From DATBGZ01 sp036557785 (lineage in GTDB: Bacteria > Actinomycetota > Actinomycetes > Mycobacteriales > Micromonosporaceae), in assembly GCA_036557785.1 (NCBI GenBank), contig DATBGZ010000081.1, positions 1 through 64,000 on the forward strand: DNA of 64,000 nt, given 5' to 3'. The position numbers and the translations under genes were made by a program. The notes under the pieces are model-generated. The model searched no databases and had not been told where the DNA came from. It saw nothing but the letters and a program-made list of their open reading frames with translations. The first letter of the stretch is position 1. Each line of letters begins with the position of its first letter. Below are positions 32,789 through 44,968 of the stretch, piece after piece.

Positions 32789-35587
32789 TCAGCTCGACAT
32801 GAGAGCCGGCGCGCCGCTCGAGCGGCGTCCGGAGAGGATCGACTCGTCGAGCAGGGCCTCGTAGAGTGTCTCGCCGCCCAGCTTGTCGACGTGCACGCGG
32901 TTGCCGGTGCCGCGGCGCCAGATCTTCGTCACGACCGCCTTGTCGAGGTCGGCCTCAGGCAGCAACAGGTCGACACCGACGAAGTCGTGCACGCGGCCGA
33001 CGACCGCCATCCCGCCGAGACTGTCCAGGGTGGCCGGCACGTCAATGGCGCGCCGCCGACGGATGCGCACCTCGAGCAGGCGCGAGCCCTCCTCGATGGC
33101 CAGCTTCTGGCGGGACAGCGGCACGAAACCGCCGTGGACGATCTCCAGGCTCATCCGCGACGCCTCCGGCAGCACCAGGTAGCAGGGGGCGTCGGCGCGG
33201 CTGCCGCGGTCGGGCCAGTGCACCACCTCGTTGGGCAGGCCGGGTACGCCGTGCTCGGCGCCCTCGAACCGGATGGCGAGCTCACCGGCGCTGATGTCGG
33301 TGCGCGCCCGGACCCCACCGGTTCCGTCCAGGTCGAACCGGGCCGTGACCCGCAGGTCGCGCAGCCAGGCCAGCGGCAGCAGGTGGGTGCTGCCCGACCC
33401 GTGCGTCCGCTCCTGCACCCCCGCCGGCGCGTTCGCCAGGTGCTCGGTGAGCTCCACGGCCGCGCGCTCGGGTACCCGCAACCGCAGCAGATACCCGGTC
33501 GGTCGGTGCTGCGCCAGGCGCAGCGGGTCGACTGCGGCGAGCAGGAACAGGTCCGCGGACGGCAGCGTCCAGCTCTCCGACCGGTCACCCGGCAGCGGCG
33601 TCCACAGGTACAGATCCATCGCCCGTGGGTTGACTGCGGGAGATGCGGGCAGCCACGGCACGCCGTGCCGCGCCGCCGTGCCGAGCTCGCGCCCCAGCCC
33701 GGCCGCCGGGGCTGGCACGGCTTGCTCGGCTCGCGCATCGGTGTTCTCCGGTGCGGGGCCGGCCAGCGCCGGCAGACCGGGGGAGACCGGCGCCGCGGGC
33801 AGGGCGGCGAGGTGCTGGGTCAGGTCGCCGTCGAAGATCGTGCTCGGTGTCCCCGGTGCCCCGGCCGCCGGCAGGGCCACGCTCGGGGCGCCCACGGCGA
33901 GCGATCCGGCCGCCAGCGACGCGAGCGAGCCCGCCGGGAGGGCGGGGCGTGAGCTGGCCGGCACGCTCGGCCGTGGCACGAGCCCGGCATGTGCCGCGTA
34001 CCGGGGCACCTGCAGCGCCGCGGGCAGGGTTACGTTGGCGGCCGTGCGGCCGTACGCCACGCAGCACCACGCGGCCTCCGTCGGGTGCGGGCCATCCGCG
34101 ACGATCGTGCCGTCGGGCTGGACCAGGATGGTGGCGCCGAGCGTGGCCAGCCACAGGTCGGTGCGCAGGCCCTCCACGAGCGCGCGGGCGTGGTCGATCG
34201 TGGTGTTCCAGACGCGCGCCGGGGGCTGGGCGAGCAGCAGCAGCTCCTCCCCGCGCCAACCCGCCTCGCGCAGCAGCTCCCGCAGCTCGCGTGGCCCGGC
34301 CACCACGCTGACCCCATGCGCCAGCACGACGCCGAGGCGTCCGTCGGGCAGGACCGCGAGGTCGATCGGGAACAGGCCCGGCAGCGGCGGGGCGATCGCC
34401 GTGTACCAGAGTCGCAGCAGCTCCAGTTGGTCGGCCGGGACCGAGACGAACGGAACCCCGGCGAACCGGGCGCCGCCCACCTCGCCCAGGGGCGCGAGCC
34501 GCCCGTCCAGGTCGGTGCCGAACAGCGTGGTCCGGTTGCGCCCGGACGAGGGCGGGTACGCGCGCCACCGCGAGGCGGTGCCGACCTCGTCGACGGCGGC
34601 GAACTCGCCGAAACCGGGCACGACGAAGGCCGAGCCCTGCGGTTCCGGAACCCACACCGTGCGGTCCAGGCCGTCGGCGAGCGCGAGCAGTTCGGCGTGC
34701 AGCGTGGTGCAGGCGTCGGCGTCCTTGGGCCAGGTGAGCGCCATCTGCACGTCGGGGTGGATGACCGGCAGGCAGCCGCCCATCAGCCCGGCGAACTCGG
34801 TGCCGTGCAGCCGTGCCGGTTGGCTCTGCTGACCGTCCCCCTGCTTGGCGCCCTCACGCCCCCCGTGACCGAACCGGCGGCGTTGCGGGATGACCTCGCT
34901 GCCGCTCCCGCCCGCCGAGCCCTCGAACCGGGCGATCTCGAACAGGCCGGTGTCGGCGTTGACCGCCACCGTGGTCAGCGCCTGGCCCGAGGGCAGCAGG
35001 CGTGAGGCGAGGTAGGCAGTGTCCCGGTAGGTGGCCCGGGTGGCGAAGGCGACCCCGTCGGGCAGGCCCACCGTGACCAGGCCCCGACCGGGCCGCAACC
35101 GGCCCTGGACGCTGGAGAACCAGGTCGCGGCGGTCGTCGGCAGACCCGGCGGGCGCACCACGAGCCAGTCGGTGGGGGTGCCCGACGCGAGGTCGATCGC
35201 CACGGCGTCCCAGGTGTCACCGGTCGCCGCGGAACGTTCGTGGACATACCGCACGCCGGCACCACGGCGGGTCAGGTACACGTCGCAGTGCAGGTTGTCG
35301 GCGAGATCCGCGGCCAGCTCCAGGTGCCGCTCGCCCTCGTCGACGAGCAGGCGCACGTCGGTGTCGCGGCCGCCACGGGCCCGCACCACCGAGGCGAGCG
35401 CGGTGACCGCGTCGGGGGCGCCGGGCTCAGCAGCCTCCGTGGCCCCGGGGGTGTCCCGGGTGAGCGCGAATTGGTCGGGGCCGATCTCGAACAGGTGCGG
35501 GACCGGATGGCGCTCGGTCAGATATCGCCCGACCGGCACCTCCTCGGCCAGATCCCGCGTCTGCACAGCGGAGCGACCACGTGCCAT
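32789..35587 (-). CDS. large 932-residue protein of unknown function with repeated alpha/beta modules
   Basis: The ATG at 35587 (MARGRSAVQTRDLAEEV) gives 932 residues; the frame is open for 115 more codons, but that stretch runs antisense to efp. No signal peptide or transmembrane helix is visible. Several segments share a beta-strand/helix/strand pattern: VRLLVDEGERHLELAADLAD (about 80), a TLHAELLALADGLDRTVW segment (about 290), and LLLLAQPPARVWNTTIDHAR (about 455). A Pro/Ala/Gly/Ser-rich linker (about 535-640) separates the C-terminal part, which includes LLPLAWLRDLRVTARFDLDG and ends with DKAVVTKIWRRGTGNRVHV. The sequence resembles no family I can name confidently. Confidence 0.6.
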   Translation of the reverse strand: MARGRSAVQTRDLAEEVPVGRYLTERHPVPHLFEIGPDQFALTRDTPGATEAAEPGAPDAVTALASVVRARGGRDTDVRLLVDEGERHLELAADLADNLHCDVYLTRRGAGVRYVHERSAATGDTWDAVAIDLASGTPTDWLVVRPPGLPTTAATWFSSVQGRLRPGRGLVTVGLPDGVAFATRATYRDTAYLASRLLPSGQALTTVAVNADTGLFEIARFEGSAGGSGSEVIPQRRRFGHGGREGAKQGDGQQSQPARLHGTEFAGLMGGCLPVIHPDVQMALTWPKDADACTTLHAELLALADGLDRTVWVPEPQGSAFVVPGFGEFAAVDEVGTASRWRAYPPSSGRNRTTLFGTDLDGRLAPLGEVGGARFAGVPFVSVPADQLELLRLWYTAIAPPLPGLFPIDLAVLPDGRLGVVLAHGVSVVAGPRELRELLREAGWRGEELLLLAQPPARVWNTTIDHARALVEGLRTDLWLATLGATILVQPDGTIVADGPHPTEAAWCCVAYGRTAANVTLPAALQVPRYAAHAGLVPRPSVPASSRPALPAGSLASLAAGSLAVGAPSVALPAAGAPGTPSTIFDGDLTQHLAALPAAPVSPGLPALAGPAPENTDARAEQAVPAPAAGLGRELGTAARHGVPWLPASPAVNPRAMDLYLWTPLPGDRSESWTLPSADLFLLAAVDPLRLAQHRPTGYLLRLRVPERAAVELTEHLANAPAGVQERTHGSGSTHLLPLAWLRDLRVTARFDLDGTGGVRARTDISAGELAIRFEGAEHGVPGLPNEVVHWPDRGSRADAPCYLVLPEASRMSLEIVHGGFVPLSRQKLAIEEGSRLLEVRIRRRRAIDVPATLDSLGGMAVVGRVHDFVGVDLLLPEADLDKAVVTKIWRRGTGNRVHVDKLGGETLYEALLDESILSGRRSSGAPALMSS

Positions 35588-35718
35588 ATCGACTGACGAT
35601 AGCCATGATTGCCGGCGTTTTCGAGCCGACACACCTGTGACGATCGTCGAACCCTGGGTCACGTCAGCATCGCGGTGCGCTCCGCAGCCGCGCGGCGGGC
35701 CAGCGGCGCACCGGGCAG

Positions 35719-35724
35719 TAGACT
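35719..35724 (+). promoter_or_regulatory. -10 element for leaderless efp
   Basis: TAGACT lies 8 bases before the efp ATG at 35733, with no Shine-Dalgarno. It has the same layout as rarA and aroB. Confidence 0.5.
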
Positions 35725-35732
35725 CGTCCGTT

Positions 35733-36290
35733 ATGGCCACGACCAACGACCTCAAGAACGGCTTGGTGCTCAATCTCGACGGAGAGCTGTGGACCGTCGT
35801 CGAGTTCCAGCACGTCAAGCCGGGCAAGGGCGGAGCGTTCGTCCGCACGACACTGAAGAACGTCCTCTCCGGCAAGGTCGTGGACCGCACCTTCAACGCC
35901 GGCACCAAGGTCGAGACGGCCAGCGTCGACAAGCGTCCGATGCAGTACCTCTACCTCGACGGCGAGGACTACGTCTTCATGGATCTGAGCAGCTACGACC
36001 AGGTCCACGTGCCCGCCGCGACCGTGGGCGAGGCGTCGAACTACCTGCTCCCCGAGGCCGAGGTCGTCATCGCGACGCATGAGGGCGTGCCGCTCTACGT
36101 GGAACTGCCGACCAGCGTCGTTTTGGAGATCACCTACACCGAGCCGGGCCTGCAGGGCGACCGGTCCACCGGCGGCAACAAGCCCGCCACCGTCGAGACC
36201 GGGGCGACCGTGATGGTGCCGCTGTTCATCGCCAACGGCGAGAAGATCAAGGTGGACACCCGCGACGGCCGTTACCTCGGCCGGGCCTGA
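35733..36290 (+). CDS. efp: translation elongation factor P
   Basis: A 185-residue EF-P that rescues ribosomes stalled at polyproline stretches, which fits this proline-rich proteome. The N-terminal KOW-like domain MATTNDLKNGLVLNLDGELW and EFQHVKPGKGGAFVRTTLKN contain the loop Lys (here PGKGG), and the C-terminal OB domains end with TVMVPLFIANGEKIKVDTRD. The ATG at 35733 fits the usual start MA..NDLKNG. It is followed by nusB, as in many actinobacteria. Confidence 0.97.
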   Translation: MATTNDLKNGLVLNLDGELWTVVEFQHVKPGKGGAFVRTTLKNVLSGKVVDRTFNAGTKVETASVDKRPMQYLYLDGEDYVFMDLSSYDQVHVPAATVGEASNYLLPEAEVVIATHEGVPLYVELPTSVVLEITYTEPGLQGDRSTGGNKPATVETGATVMVPLFIANGEKIKVDTRDGRYLGRA

Positions 36291-36339
36291 GCCGGCCGCG
36301 GGCCTGCTCGAGCGACATCGATCATCCAAGATCATTGAC

Positions 36340-36771
36340 ATGAGCGAGTCCGAGCCCCGCAACCCGGCCCGGCGCAAGTCCCGCCGCCGGGCGCTGGACG
36401 CGCTCTACTCGGCCGACCTGCGCGACGCCAGCGCCACCGCGCTGCTGTCCGAGACCATCGCCCGCATGGGCACCGACGTGCCGACCCACATGGCCTACGC
36501 GACCGAGCTCGTCGAGGGCGTCGCGGCGCATGCCGGGCGCATTGACGAGCTTCTCGCCTCCTACGCCGAGGGCTGGACCTTGGACCGGATGCCCGTGGTG
36601 GACCGCAACCTGGCCCGGATCGCCGTCTTCGAGATGCTCTACCGCGACGATGTCGACGACGGGGTCGCGATCAGCGAGGCCGTGGCGCTCGCCGAGGAGC
36701 TCTCCACCGACGCGTCGCCGAAGTTCCTCAACGGTCTGCTCGGCCGCATCGCGGAGCACGCCCTGCGATGA
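36340..36771 (+). CDS. nusB: transcription antitermination factor NusB
   Basis: A 143-residue all-helical RNA-binding protein. It has RRKSRRRALDALYSADLRDA at the N-terminus, VDRNLARIAVFEMLYRDD and the C-terminal SEAVALAEELSTDASPKFLNGLLGRIAEH. It binds boxA RNA with NusE and supports rRNA transcription. It follows efp by about 50 bases and is convergent with bldD. Confidence 0.97.
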   Translation: MSESEPRNPARRKSRRRALDALYSADLRDASATALLSETIARMGTDVPTHMAYATELVEGVAAHAGRIDELLASYAEGWTLDRMPVVDRNLARIAVFEMLYRDDVDDGVAISEAVALAEELSTDASPKFLNGLLGRIAEHALR

Positions 36772-36810
36772 GCCGCGACGCCCGGATCCACGACTGTGCG
36801 ACCCGGCCGG

Positions 36811-37308
36811 CTACTCCTTGGCGTTGAGCAGGGCGTGCGGGTCCTCGACCAGGACGCCGTGCTCGGTGAGCCGGTCCACCAGGCCCGCCGGAGAGTCGTC
36901 GTAGACGATGGCGAGCGCGCGCAGGTCGTCGGCTCGGATGGACAGGACCCGCCCGTTGTAGTCACCCCGCGAGAGCTGGATCGCCCGGGCGTACTTCGCG
37001 ACGTAGGCCAGCTCGTCGTCGGCGTGGTCGTAGAGCTTCTCGAGGTCGAGCACGATCTTGCCGGCCGTGCCGAGGGTCGGCGTGCCCTCGGGCTCGGGGA
37101 GCAGCTCCGAGACCGGCACCCGGTAGAACTCGGCGAGCTCGGCCAGGCGCGAGACGGTCACGGCGCGGTCGCCCCGCTCGTAGGAGCCGACCACGACCGC
37201 CTTCCAGCGACCGGCCGACTTCTCCTCCACGCCCTGCAGCGACAGGCCCTGCTGCTGCCGGATCGAGCGCAGGCGCGCTCCCAGGGACTTGGCGTAGTCG
37301 GATGGCAT
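36811..37308 (-). CDS. bldD: developmental repressor BldD
   Basis: The master repressor of development in actinomycetes, which dimerises on DNA when bound to tetrameric c-di-GMP. From ATG 37308 the protein has 165 residues. The N-terminal helix-turn-helix includes SDYAKSLGARLRSIRQQQGL, EEKSAGRWKAVVVGSYERGDR and VPVSELLPEPE. The C-terminal domain has RGDYNGRVLSIRADDLRAL, which carries the RxD-X8-RxxD c-di-GMP signature (here RGD...RADD). A perfect BldD box lies 58 bases upstream of its start, in line with the autoregulation known in Streptomyces coelicolor. A GGDEF-like gene at 61399 may link to c-di-GMP supply. Confidence 0.96.
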   Translation of the reverse strand: MPSDYAKSLGARLRSIRQQQGLSLQGVEEKSAGRWKAVVVGSYERGDRAVTVSRLAELAEFYRVPVSELLPEPEGTPTLGTAGKIVLDLEKLYDHADDELAYVAKYARAIQLSRGDYNGRVLSIRADDLRALAIVYDDSPAGLVDRLTEHGVLVEDPHALLNAKE

Positions 37309-37365
37309 TGCGGTACTCCCTGTGCTACTCGGGGGTCGCCCCGTAGCTGTCGGCTCCGATGAATG

Positions 37366-37380
37366 GTTACGCAGCGTGAC
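37366..37380. promoter_or_regulatory. BldD operator (BldD box) upstream of bldD
   Basis: GTTACGCAGCGTGAC matches every specified position of the published BldD consensus NTNACNC(A/T)GNGTNAN. It lies 58-72 bases upstream of bldD's start codon and about 45 bases before the TTGGTT -35 of the pyr operon, so BldD could also affect pyr transcription, though autoregulation is the straightforward reading. Confidence 0.8.
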
Positions 37381-37425
37381 GGTAGTTGCCGAACGACACG
37401 CGGTCAAGTGATGGGGCGTTTGCGG

Positions 37426-37453
37426 TTGGTTACGTCACGCCGCCTGGTAGCCT
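37426..37453 (+). promoter_or_regulatory. putative pyr operon promoter
   Basis: TTGGTT (37426-37431) and TAGCCT (37448-37453) are spaced by 16 bp. A transcript starting near 37460 would have a leader of about 90 nt carrying the hairpins described next. Confidence 0.45.
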
Positions 37454-37464
37454 GGCCCAGGTTG

Positions 37465-37543
37465 CCGGCCAGCCACAGATCGGCCGGTCACCCGGTGACA
37501 ACCGACATCCTTTAAGGCCCGTCCCGTGAGGCGGGAAAGGAGG
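37465..37543 (+). promoter_or_regulatory. structured pyr leader with PyrR-binding hairpin and ribosome-binding site
   Basis: Three structures follow one another. CCGGCC/GGCCGG (37465-37470, 37482-37487) and GTCACC-C-GGTGAC (37487-37499) come first. The last hairpin has CCCGUC (37518-37523) pairing with GGCGGG (37530-37535). Within it, GUCCCGUGAGGC fits the PyrR-binding loop consensus ARUCCNGNGAGGYU at most specified positions. The AAAGGAGG ribosome-binding site (37536-37543) abuts the 3' arm, seven bases before the pyrR GTG. PyrR bound to UMP could therefore hide the site, as shown for mycobacterial pyr translational repression. Confidence 0.75.
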
Positions 37544-37550
37544 TCACGCT

Positions 37551-38237
37551 GTGGCACGCCCACAGATTGATCTTGGTAGCGAGGGCCCGGGGCCCGACGG
37601 CGCGGTCACGGAAGGAATCGTGACCGACGGCAAGGTGATCATCGGCAAGGTGATCATCGACCGCATCGACCTCGCCCGGGTTGTCGACCGGATGGCCCAT
37701 CAGATCCTCGAGAAGACCGACGGCGCCCGCGACACGGTGCTGCTCGGCATCCCAACCCGCGGCGTGCCCCTCGCCCGACGCCTCGCGAGTCGACTCTTCG
37801 CCTTCGAAGGCATCACGGTGCCGCTGGGCGTGCTGGACATCACGCTCTACCGCGACGATCTGCGGCTGCGCGGCGCCCGAGCCGTCGGCCGCACCGAACT
37901 GCCCCCGGCCGGCCTCGACGATCAGCGGGTGATCCTCGTCGACGACGTGCTCTTCTCCGGCCGGACCATCCGCGCCGCACTCAACGCGATCGCAGACCTC
38001 GGCCGTCCCCGACAGGTCCAGCTCGCGGTCCTGGTCGACCGCGGCCACCGGGAACTGCCGATCCGCGCCGACTATGTCGGCAAGAACATCCCGACCGCCC
38101 TGGCGGAGAACGTGCGCGTCATGTTCGCCGAGACCGACGGTACCGACGAGGTCCGCGTCCAGGCCGCGACCGGCACGACGTCCTCGGCGCAGGCAGTGCC
38201 CGGTCCCGGAGCCGGACCAGGGAAGGAGCACCGGTGA
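37551..38237 (+). CDS. pyrR: pyrimidine operon regulator and uracil phosphoribosyltransferase PyrR
   Basis: A 228-residue protein, starting at GTG 37551 with a strong AAAGGAGG site. The phosphoribosyltransferase core includes LLGIPTRGVPLARRLA, LDITLYRDDLRLRG and the PRPP loop VILVDDVLFSGRTIRAAL. An unusual N-terminal stretch has a tandem GKVIIGKVIIDR, encoded by a short DNA duplication (37630-37661). PyrR senses UMP and controls the downstream operon, probably through the hairpin just upstream. The stop overlaps pyrB by 4 bases. Confidence 0.94.
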   Translation: MARPQIDLGSEGPGPDGAVTEGIVTDGKVIIGKVIIDRIDLARVVDRMAHQILEKTDGARDTVLLGIPTRGVPLARRLASRLFAFEGITVPLGVLDITLYRDDLRLRGARAVGRTELPPAGLDDQRVILVDDVLFSGRTIRAALNAIADLGRPRQVQLAVLVDRGHRELPIRADYVGKNIPTALAENVRVMFAETDGTDEVRVQAATGTTSSAQAVPGPGAGPGKEHR

Positions 38238-39151
38238 AGATCAGGCATCTGCTCTCGGCCGCGGACCTGAGCCGGGCCGACGCGATCGCGGTGCTCGACA
38301 CCGCGATGCAGATGGCCGCCACGGCCGGACGAGAGGTCAAGAAGCTGCCCACGTTGCGGGGCCGCACCGTGGTCAACCTCTTCTACGAGGACTCCACGCG
38401 GACCCGGATCTCCTTCGAGGCGGCGGCGAAGCGCCTGAGCGCCGACGTCATCAACTTCTCCGCCAAGGGTTCCAGTGTGTCCAAAGGGGAGAGCCTGAAA
38501 GACACCGCGCTGACGCTGCAGGCGATGGGCGCCGACGCCGTGGTGATCCGCCACCCCGCCTCCGGGGCCGCGCACCGGCTGGCGGGCTGGGTCGACGCGA
38601 CCGTGCTCAACGCCGGCGACGGCACGCACGAGCATCCGACCCAGGCGCTGCTCGACGCCTACACGATGCGCAGCCGGCACGGCCGGGTCGAGGGGCTGAA
38701 GGTCGCGATCGTCGGCGACGTCCTGCACAGCCGGGTCGCCCGGTCGAACGTCCACCTGCTGCACACCCTCGGCGCCCACATCACGCTTGTGGCGCCACCC
38801 ACGCTCCTGCCGGTCGGCGTCGAGTCCTGGAAGGCGGACGTCAGCTACGACCTGGACGCGGTGCTGCCCGGCGTCGACGTGGTGATGATGCTGCGGGTGC
38901 AACGGGAGCGGATGGGCGACTCGTTCTTCCCCTCCGAGCGTGAGTACTCCCGCCGGTACGGACTGGACTGCGACCGGGTGCGCGGCCTGCCCGGGCACGC
39001 GATCGTGATGCACCCGGGTCCGATGAACCGGGGCATCGAGATCACCCCCGAGGTGGCCGACTCCCCGCGCTCGACGATCGTCGAGCAGGTGGCGAACGGG
39101 GTCAGCGTGCGCATGGCGGTGCTCTACCTGATGCTCGGAGGCGGCCGATGA
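38234..39151 (+). CDS. pyrB: aspartate carbamoyltransferase catalytic subunit
   Basis: Condenses carbamoyl phosphate with aspartate. The 305-residue protein has the carbamoyl-phosphate site EDSTRTRISFEAAAKRL, IRHPASGAAH, NAGDGTHEHPTQALLD and the late aspartate-binding segment MHPGPMNRGIEI. It starts with GTG and overlaps pyrR by 4 bases and pyrC by 4 bases, so the operon is translationally coupled throughout. No regulatory pyrI is present, as is usual in actinobacteria. Confidence 0.97.
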   Translation: MKIRHLLSAADLSRADAIAVLDTAMQMAATAGREVKKLPTLRGRTVVNLFYEDSTRTRISFEAAAKRLSADVINFSAKGSSVSKGESLKDTALTLQAMGADAVVIRHPASGAAHRLAGWVDATVLNAGDGTHEHPTQALLDAYTMRSRHGRVEGLKVAIVGDVLHSRVARSNVHLLHTLGAHITLVAPPTLLPVGVESWKADVSYDLDAVLPGVDVVMMLRVQRERMGDSFFPSEREYSRRYGLDCDRVRGLPGHAIVMHPGPMNRGIEITPEVADSPRSTIVEQVANGVSVRMAVLYLMLGGGR

Positions 39152-40434
39152 CCTTCCTGATCAAGGGCGTACGGGTCCTGGGGGGACCGGCGACGGATCT
39201 CCTCCTGCGCGACGGGCGGGTCGCGGTCGCCGGCAGGGTCCCGGCGGCCACCGCGAAGGGGGCCGAGGTCATCGACGCGGACGGGCTCATCGCCCTGCCC
39301 GGCCTGGTTGACCTGCACACCCACCTGCGGGAACCGGGTCGGGAGGACGCGGAGACCGTCGACTCGGGCTCCCGCGCGGCGGCGCTGGGCGGCTACACGG
39401 CGCTCTGCGCGATGGCGAACACCGCACCGGTCGCGGACACCGCCGGCGTGGTCGAGCAGGTCTGGCGGCTCGGGCGCGAGGCCGGGCTCGTCGAGGTGCG
39501 CCCGGTCGGCGCGGTCACGGTCGGCCTCGCCGGAGCGCGCCTGGCGGAGTTGGGAGCCATGGCCGAGTCGGCGGCGCGGGTACGGATCTTCTCCGACGAC
39601 GGCCACTGCGTGCACGACCCACGCCTGATGCGCCGGGCGCTGGAGTACGTGAAGGCGTTCGACGGCGTGATCGCCCAGCACGCCGAGGAGCCCCGCCTCA
39701 CCGAGGGCGCGCAGCTGCACGAGGGCGTGGTCTCCGCCGAGCTGGGCCTGCCCGGCTGGCCGGCCGTGGCCGAGGAAGCGATCATCGCGCGCGACGTGCT
39801 GCTCGCCGAGCATGTCGGTGCGCGCCTGCACGTCTGCCACGTCTCCACCGCGGGCAGCGTCGAGATCCTGCGCTGGGCCAAGCGTCGTGGCATCCGGGTG
39901 ACGGCGGAGGTGACCCCGCACCACCTGCTGCTCACCGACGAGCAGGCCAGGGACTACGACCCGGTCTACAAGGTGAACCCGCCGCTGCGCACCCGCTCGG
40001 ACGTGGCGGCGCTGCGGGCCGCGCTCGTCGAGGGCGTCATCGACGCGGTCGCCACCGACCACGCCCCCCACGCGGTGCAGGACAAGGAGTGCGAGTGGGG
40101 CTACGCCCGCCCCGGCATGCTCGGCCTGGAGACCGCGCTGTCCATTGTGGTCACGACGCTGCTGGACGAGCTGGGCTGGGACGGGATCGCCGAGCGCATG
40201 TCCCGCACGCCGGCCCGGATCGCGGGGCTGAGCGGGCAGGGCCAGGACCCGGCGAAGGGCGCGTCGGCGAACCTGACCCTGGTCGACCCGACCGCGCGCT
40301 GGACGGTCGACCCGGCCCTGTCGGCGAGCCGCAGCCGCAACACGCCCTACGCCGGGATGGAGCTGACGGGCCGGGTGGTGGCGACGTTCTTCGCCGGCGT
40401 ACCAACCGTCCTCGACGGGAAGGCGGTCCGGTGA
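39148..40434 (+). CDS. pyrC: dihydroorotase
   Basis: Cyclises carbamoyl-aspartate to dihydroorotate. The 428-residue amidohydrolase has the metal-binding HxH in LPGLVDLHTHLREPGRED, His residues in the LHVCHVSTAGSVEIL segment, and VATDHAPHAVQDKECEWG, the family signature of type I dihydroorotase. It ends with TPYAGMELTGRVVATFFAG. It is coupled to pyrB by ATGA and to carA by the GTGA overlap. Confidence 0.97.
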   Translation: MTFLIKGVRVLGGPATDLLLRDGRVAVAGRVPAATAKGAEVIDADGLIALPGLVDLHTHLREPGREDAETVDSGSRAAALGGYTALCAMANTAPVADTAGVVEQVWRLGREAGLVEVRPVGAVTVGLAGARLAELGAMAESAARVRIFSDDGHCVHDPRLMRRALEYVKAFDGVIAQHAEEPRLTEGAQLHEGVVSAELGLPGWPAVAEEAIIARDVLLAEHVGARLHVCHVSTAGSVEILRWAKRRGIRVTAEVTPHHLLLTDEQARDYDPVYKVNPPLRTRSDVAALRAALVEGVIDAVATDHAPHAVQDKECEWGYARPGMLGLETALSIVVTTLLDELGWDGIAERMSRTPARIAGLSGQGQDPAKGASANLTLVDPTARWTVDPALSASRSRNTPYAGMELTGRVVATFFAGVPTVLDGKAVR

Positions 40435-41538
40435 GCCAGCTGAGCGCGGTCCTGGTCCTCGAGGACGGCACGACATTTCGCGGCGAGGCGTACGGCGCGG
40501 TCGGCGAGACGTTCGGGGAGGCCGTCTTCACCACCGCCATGACCGGATACCAGGAGACGCTCACTGACCCCTCGTACCACCGCCAGGTCGTGGTGCAGAC
40601 CGCACCGCACATCGGCAACACCGGGGTCAACGACTCCGACGACGAGTCCGGCCGGATCTGGGTCGCCGGATACGCGGTGCGTGACCCGAGCCGGCGCCCG
40701 TCGAACTGGCGCGCGACCGGCGAGCTGGCGCAGCGGCTCGCGGCGCAGGGCGTAGTCGGCATCAGCGGCATCGACACCCGGGCGCTGACCCGGCACCTGC
40801 GCGAGCGCGGAGCGATGCGAGTCGGGGTGTCGAGTGTGGAGAGTGACCCCGAGGCTGTGCTGCGCCGGGTGCTCTCCTCGCCCGAGATGGTCGGCGCGGA
40901 CCTCTCGGCCGAAGTGAGCACGCCGCAGCCGTACGTCGTCGAACCGATCGGCGGGCACCGCTATACCGTGGCCGCGCTGGATCTGGGCATCAAGCGCAAC
41001 GTGACGCGACGCCTCGCCGCCCGTGGCGTGCGTACCCACGTCATGCCGGCATCGTCCACACTGGACGATCTGCTGGCGACGCGCCCGGACGCGGTCTTCC
41101 TCTCGCCCGGACCCGGTGATCCGGCCACCGCCGACGGTCCCGTCGCGTTGGCCCGCGAGGTGATGAGCCGCCGCGTCCCGCTGTTCGGCATCTGCTTCGG
41201 CAGCCAGATCCTCGGCCGGGCCCTGGGCTTCGAGACGTACAAGCTGGTCTACGGCCACCGCGGCATCAACCAGCCGGTCCTCGACCGGACCACCGGCAAG
41301 GTCGAGGTGACCTCCCACAACCACGGGTTCGCGGTGGACGCTCCTCGCGACGGTCGGGTGGCGACACCGTTCGGCGAGGCGGAGGTGAGCCACATCTGCC
41401 TCAACGACCGTGTGGTCGAGGGGCTGCGCTGTTTCGACGTGCCCGCCTTCACCGTGCAGTACCACCCCGAGGCGGCGGCCGGCACGCACGACGCGGACTA
41501 CCTGTTCGACCGCTTCGCCGAGCTTGTCGAGGCGAACC

Positions 41539-41546
<8 letters not shown>
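40431..41546 (+). CDS. carA: carbamoyl-phosphate synthase small subunit
   Basis: The glutamine amidotransferase subunit that delivers ammonia to CarB. The protein is 371 residues from GTG 40431, which overlaps pyrC's stop. It has the N-terminal domain with TAMTGYQETLTDPSYHRQVV and the class I GATase domain with PLFGICFGSQILGRALG (nucleophile Cys) and VQYHPEAAAGTHD (His, Glu). It overlaps carB by 8 bases. Feedback is likely via CarB. Confidence 0.97.
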
Positions 41547-44903
<3,357 letters not shown>

Positions 44904-44913
<10 letters not shown>

Positions 44914-44968
44914 GGCGCGGGAACGTGGTCAGAGATCAACTCACGGTCGCCAGCCCTAGATCAACGCG
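44904..44968. repeat. 65-bp inverted-repeat element, copy 1 (carB/pyrD)
   Basis: GTTGATCTAGGGC (44904-44916) and GCCCTAGATCAAC (44953-44965) are perfect inverted 13-mers. The central part is less conserved. A second copy of equal length with identical arms and the same outer GCG is at 51209-51273. The left arm supplies the carB TAG stop and the element also contains the proposed pyrD GTG start (44925). Palindromes framed by GTTGATC/GATCAAC are, from my recollection, frequent in Micromonosporaceae genomes. Confidence 0.85.

Noticed and set aside
35031..35732. N-terminal extension of efp to 35031
   Set aside because: The extension is antisense to the 932-residue gene; the conserved EF-P start is the ATG at 35733.
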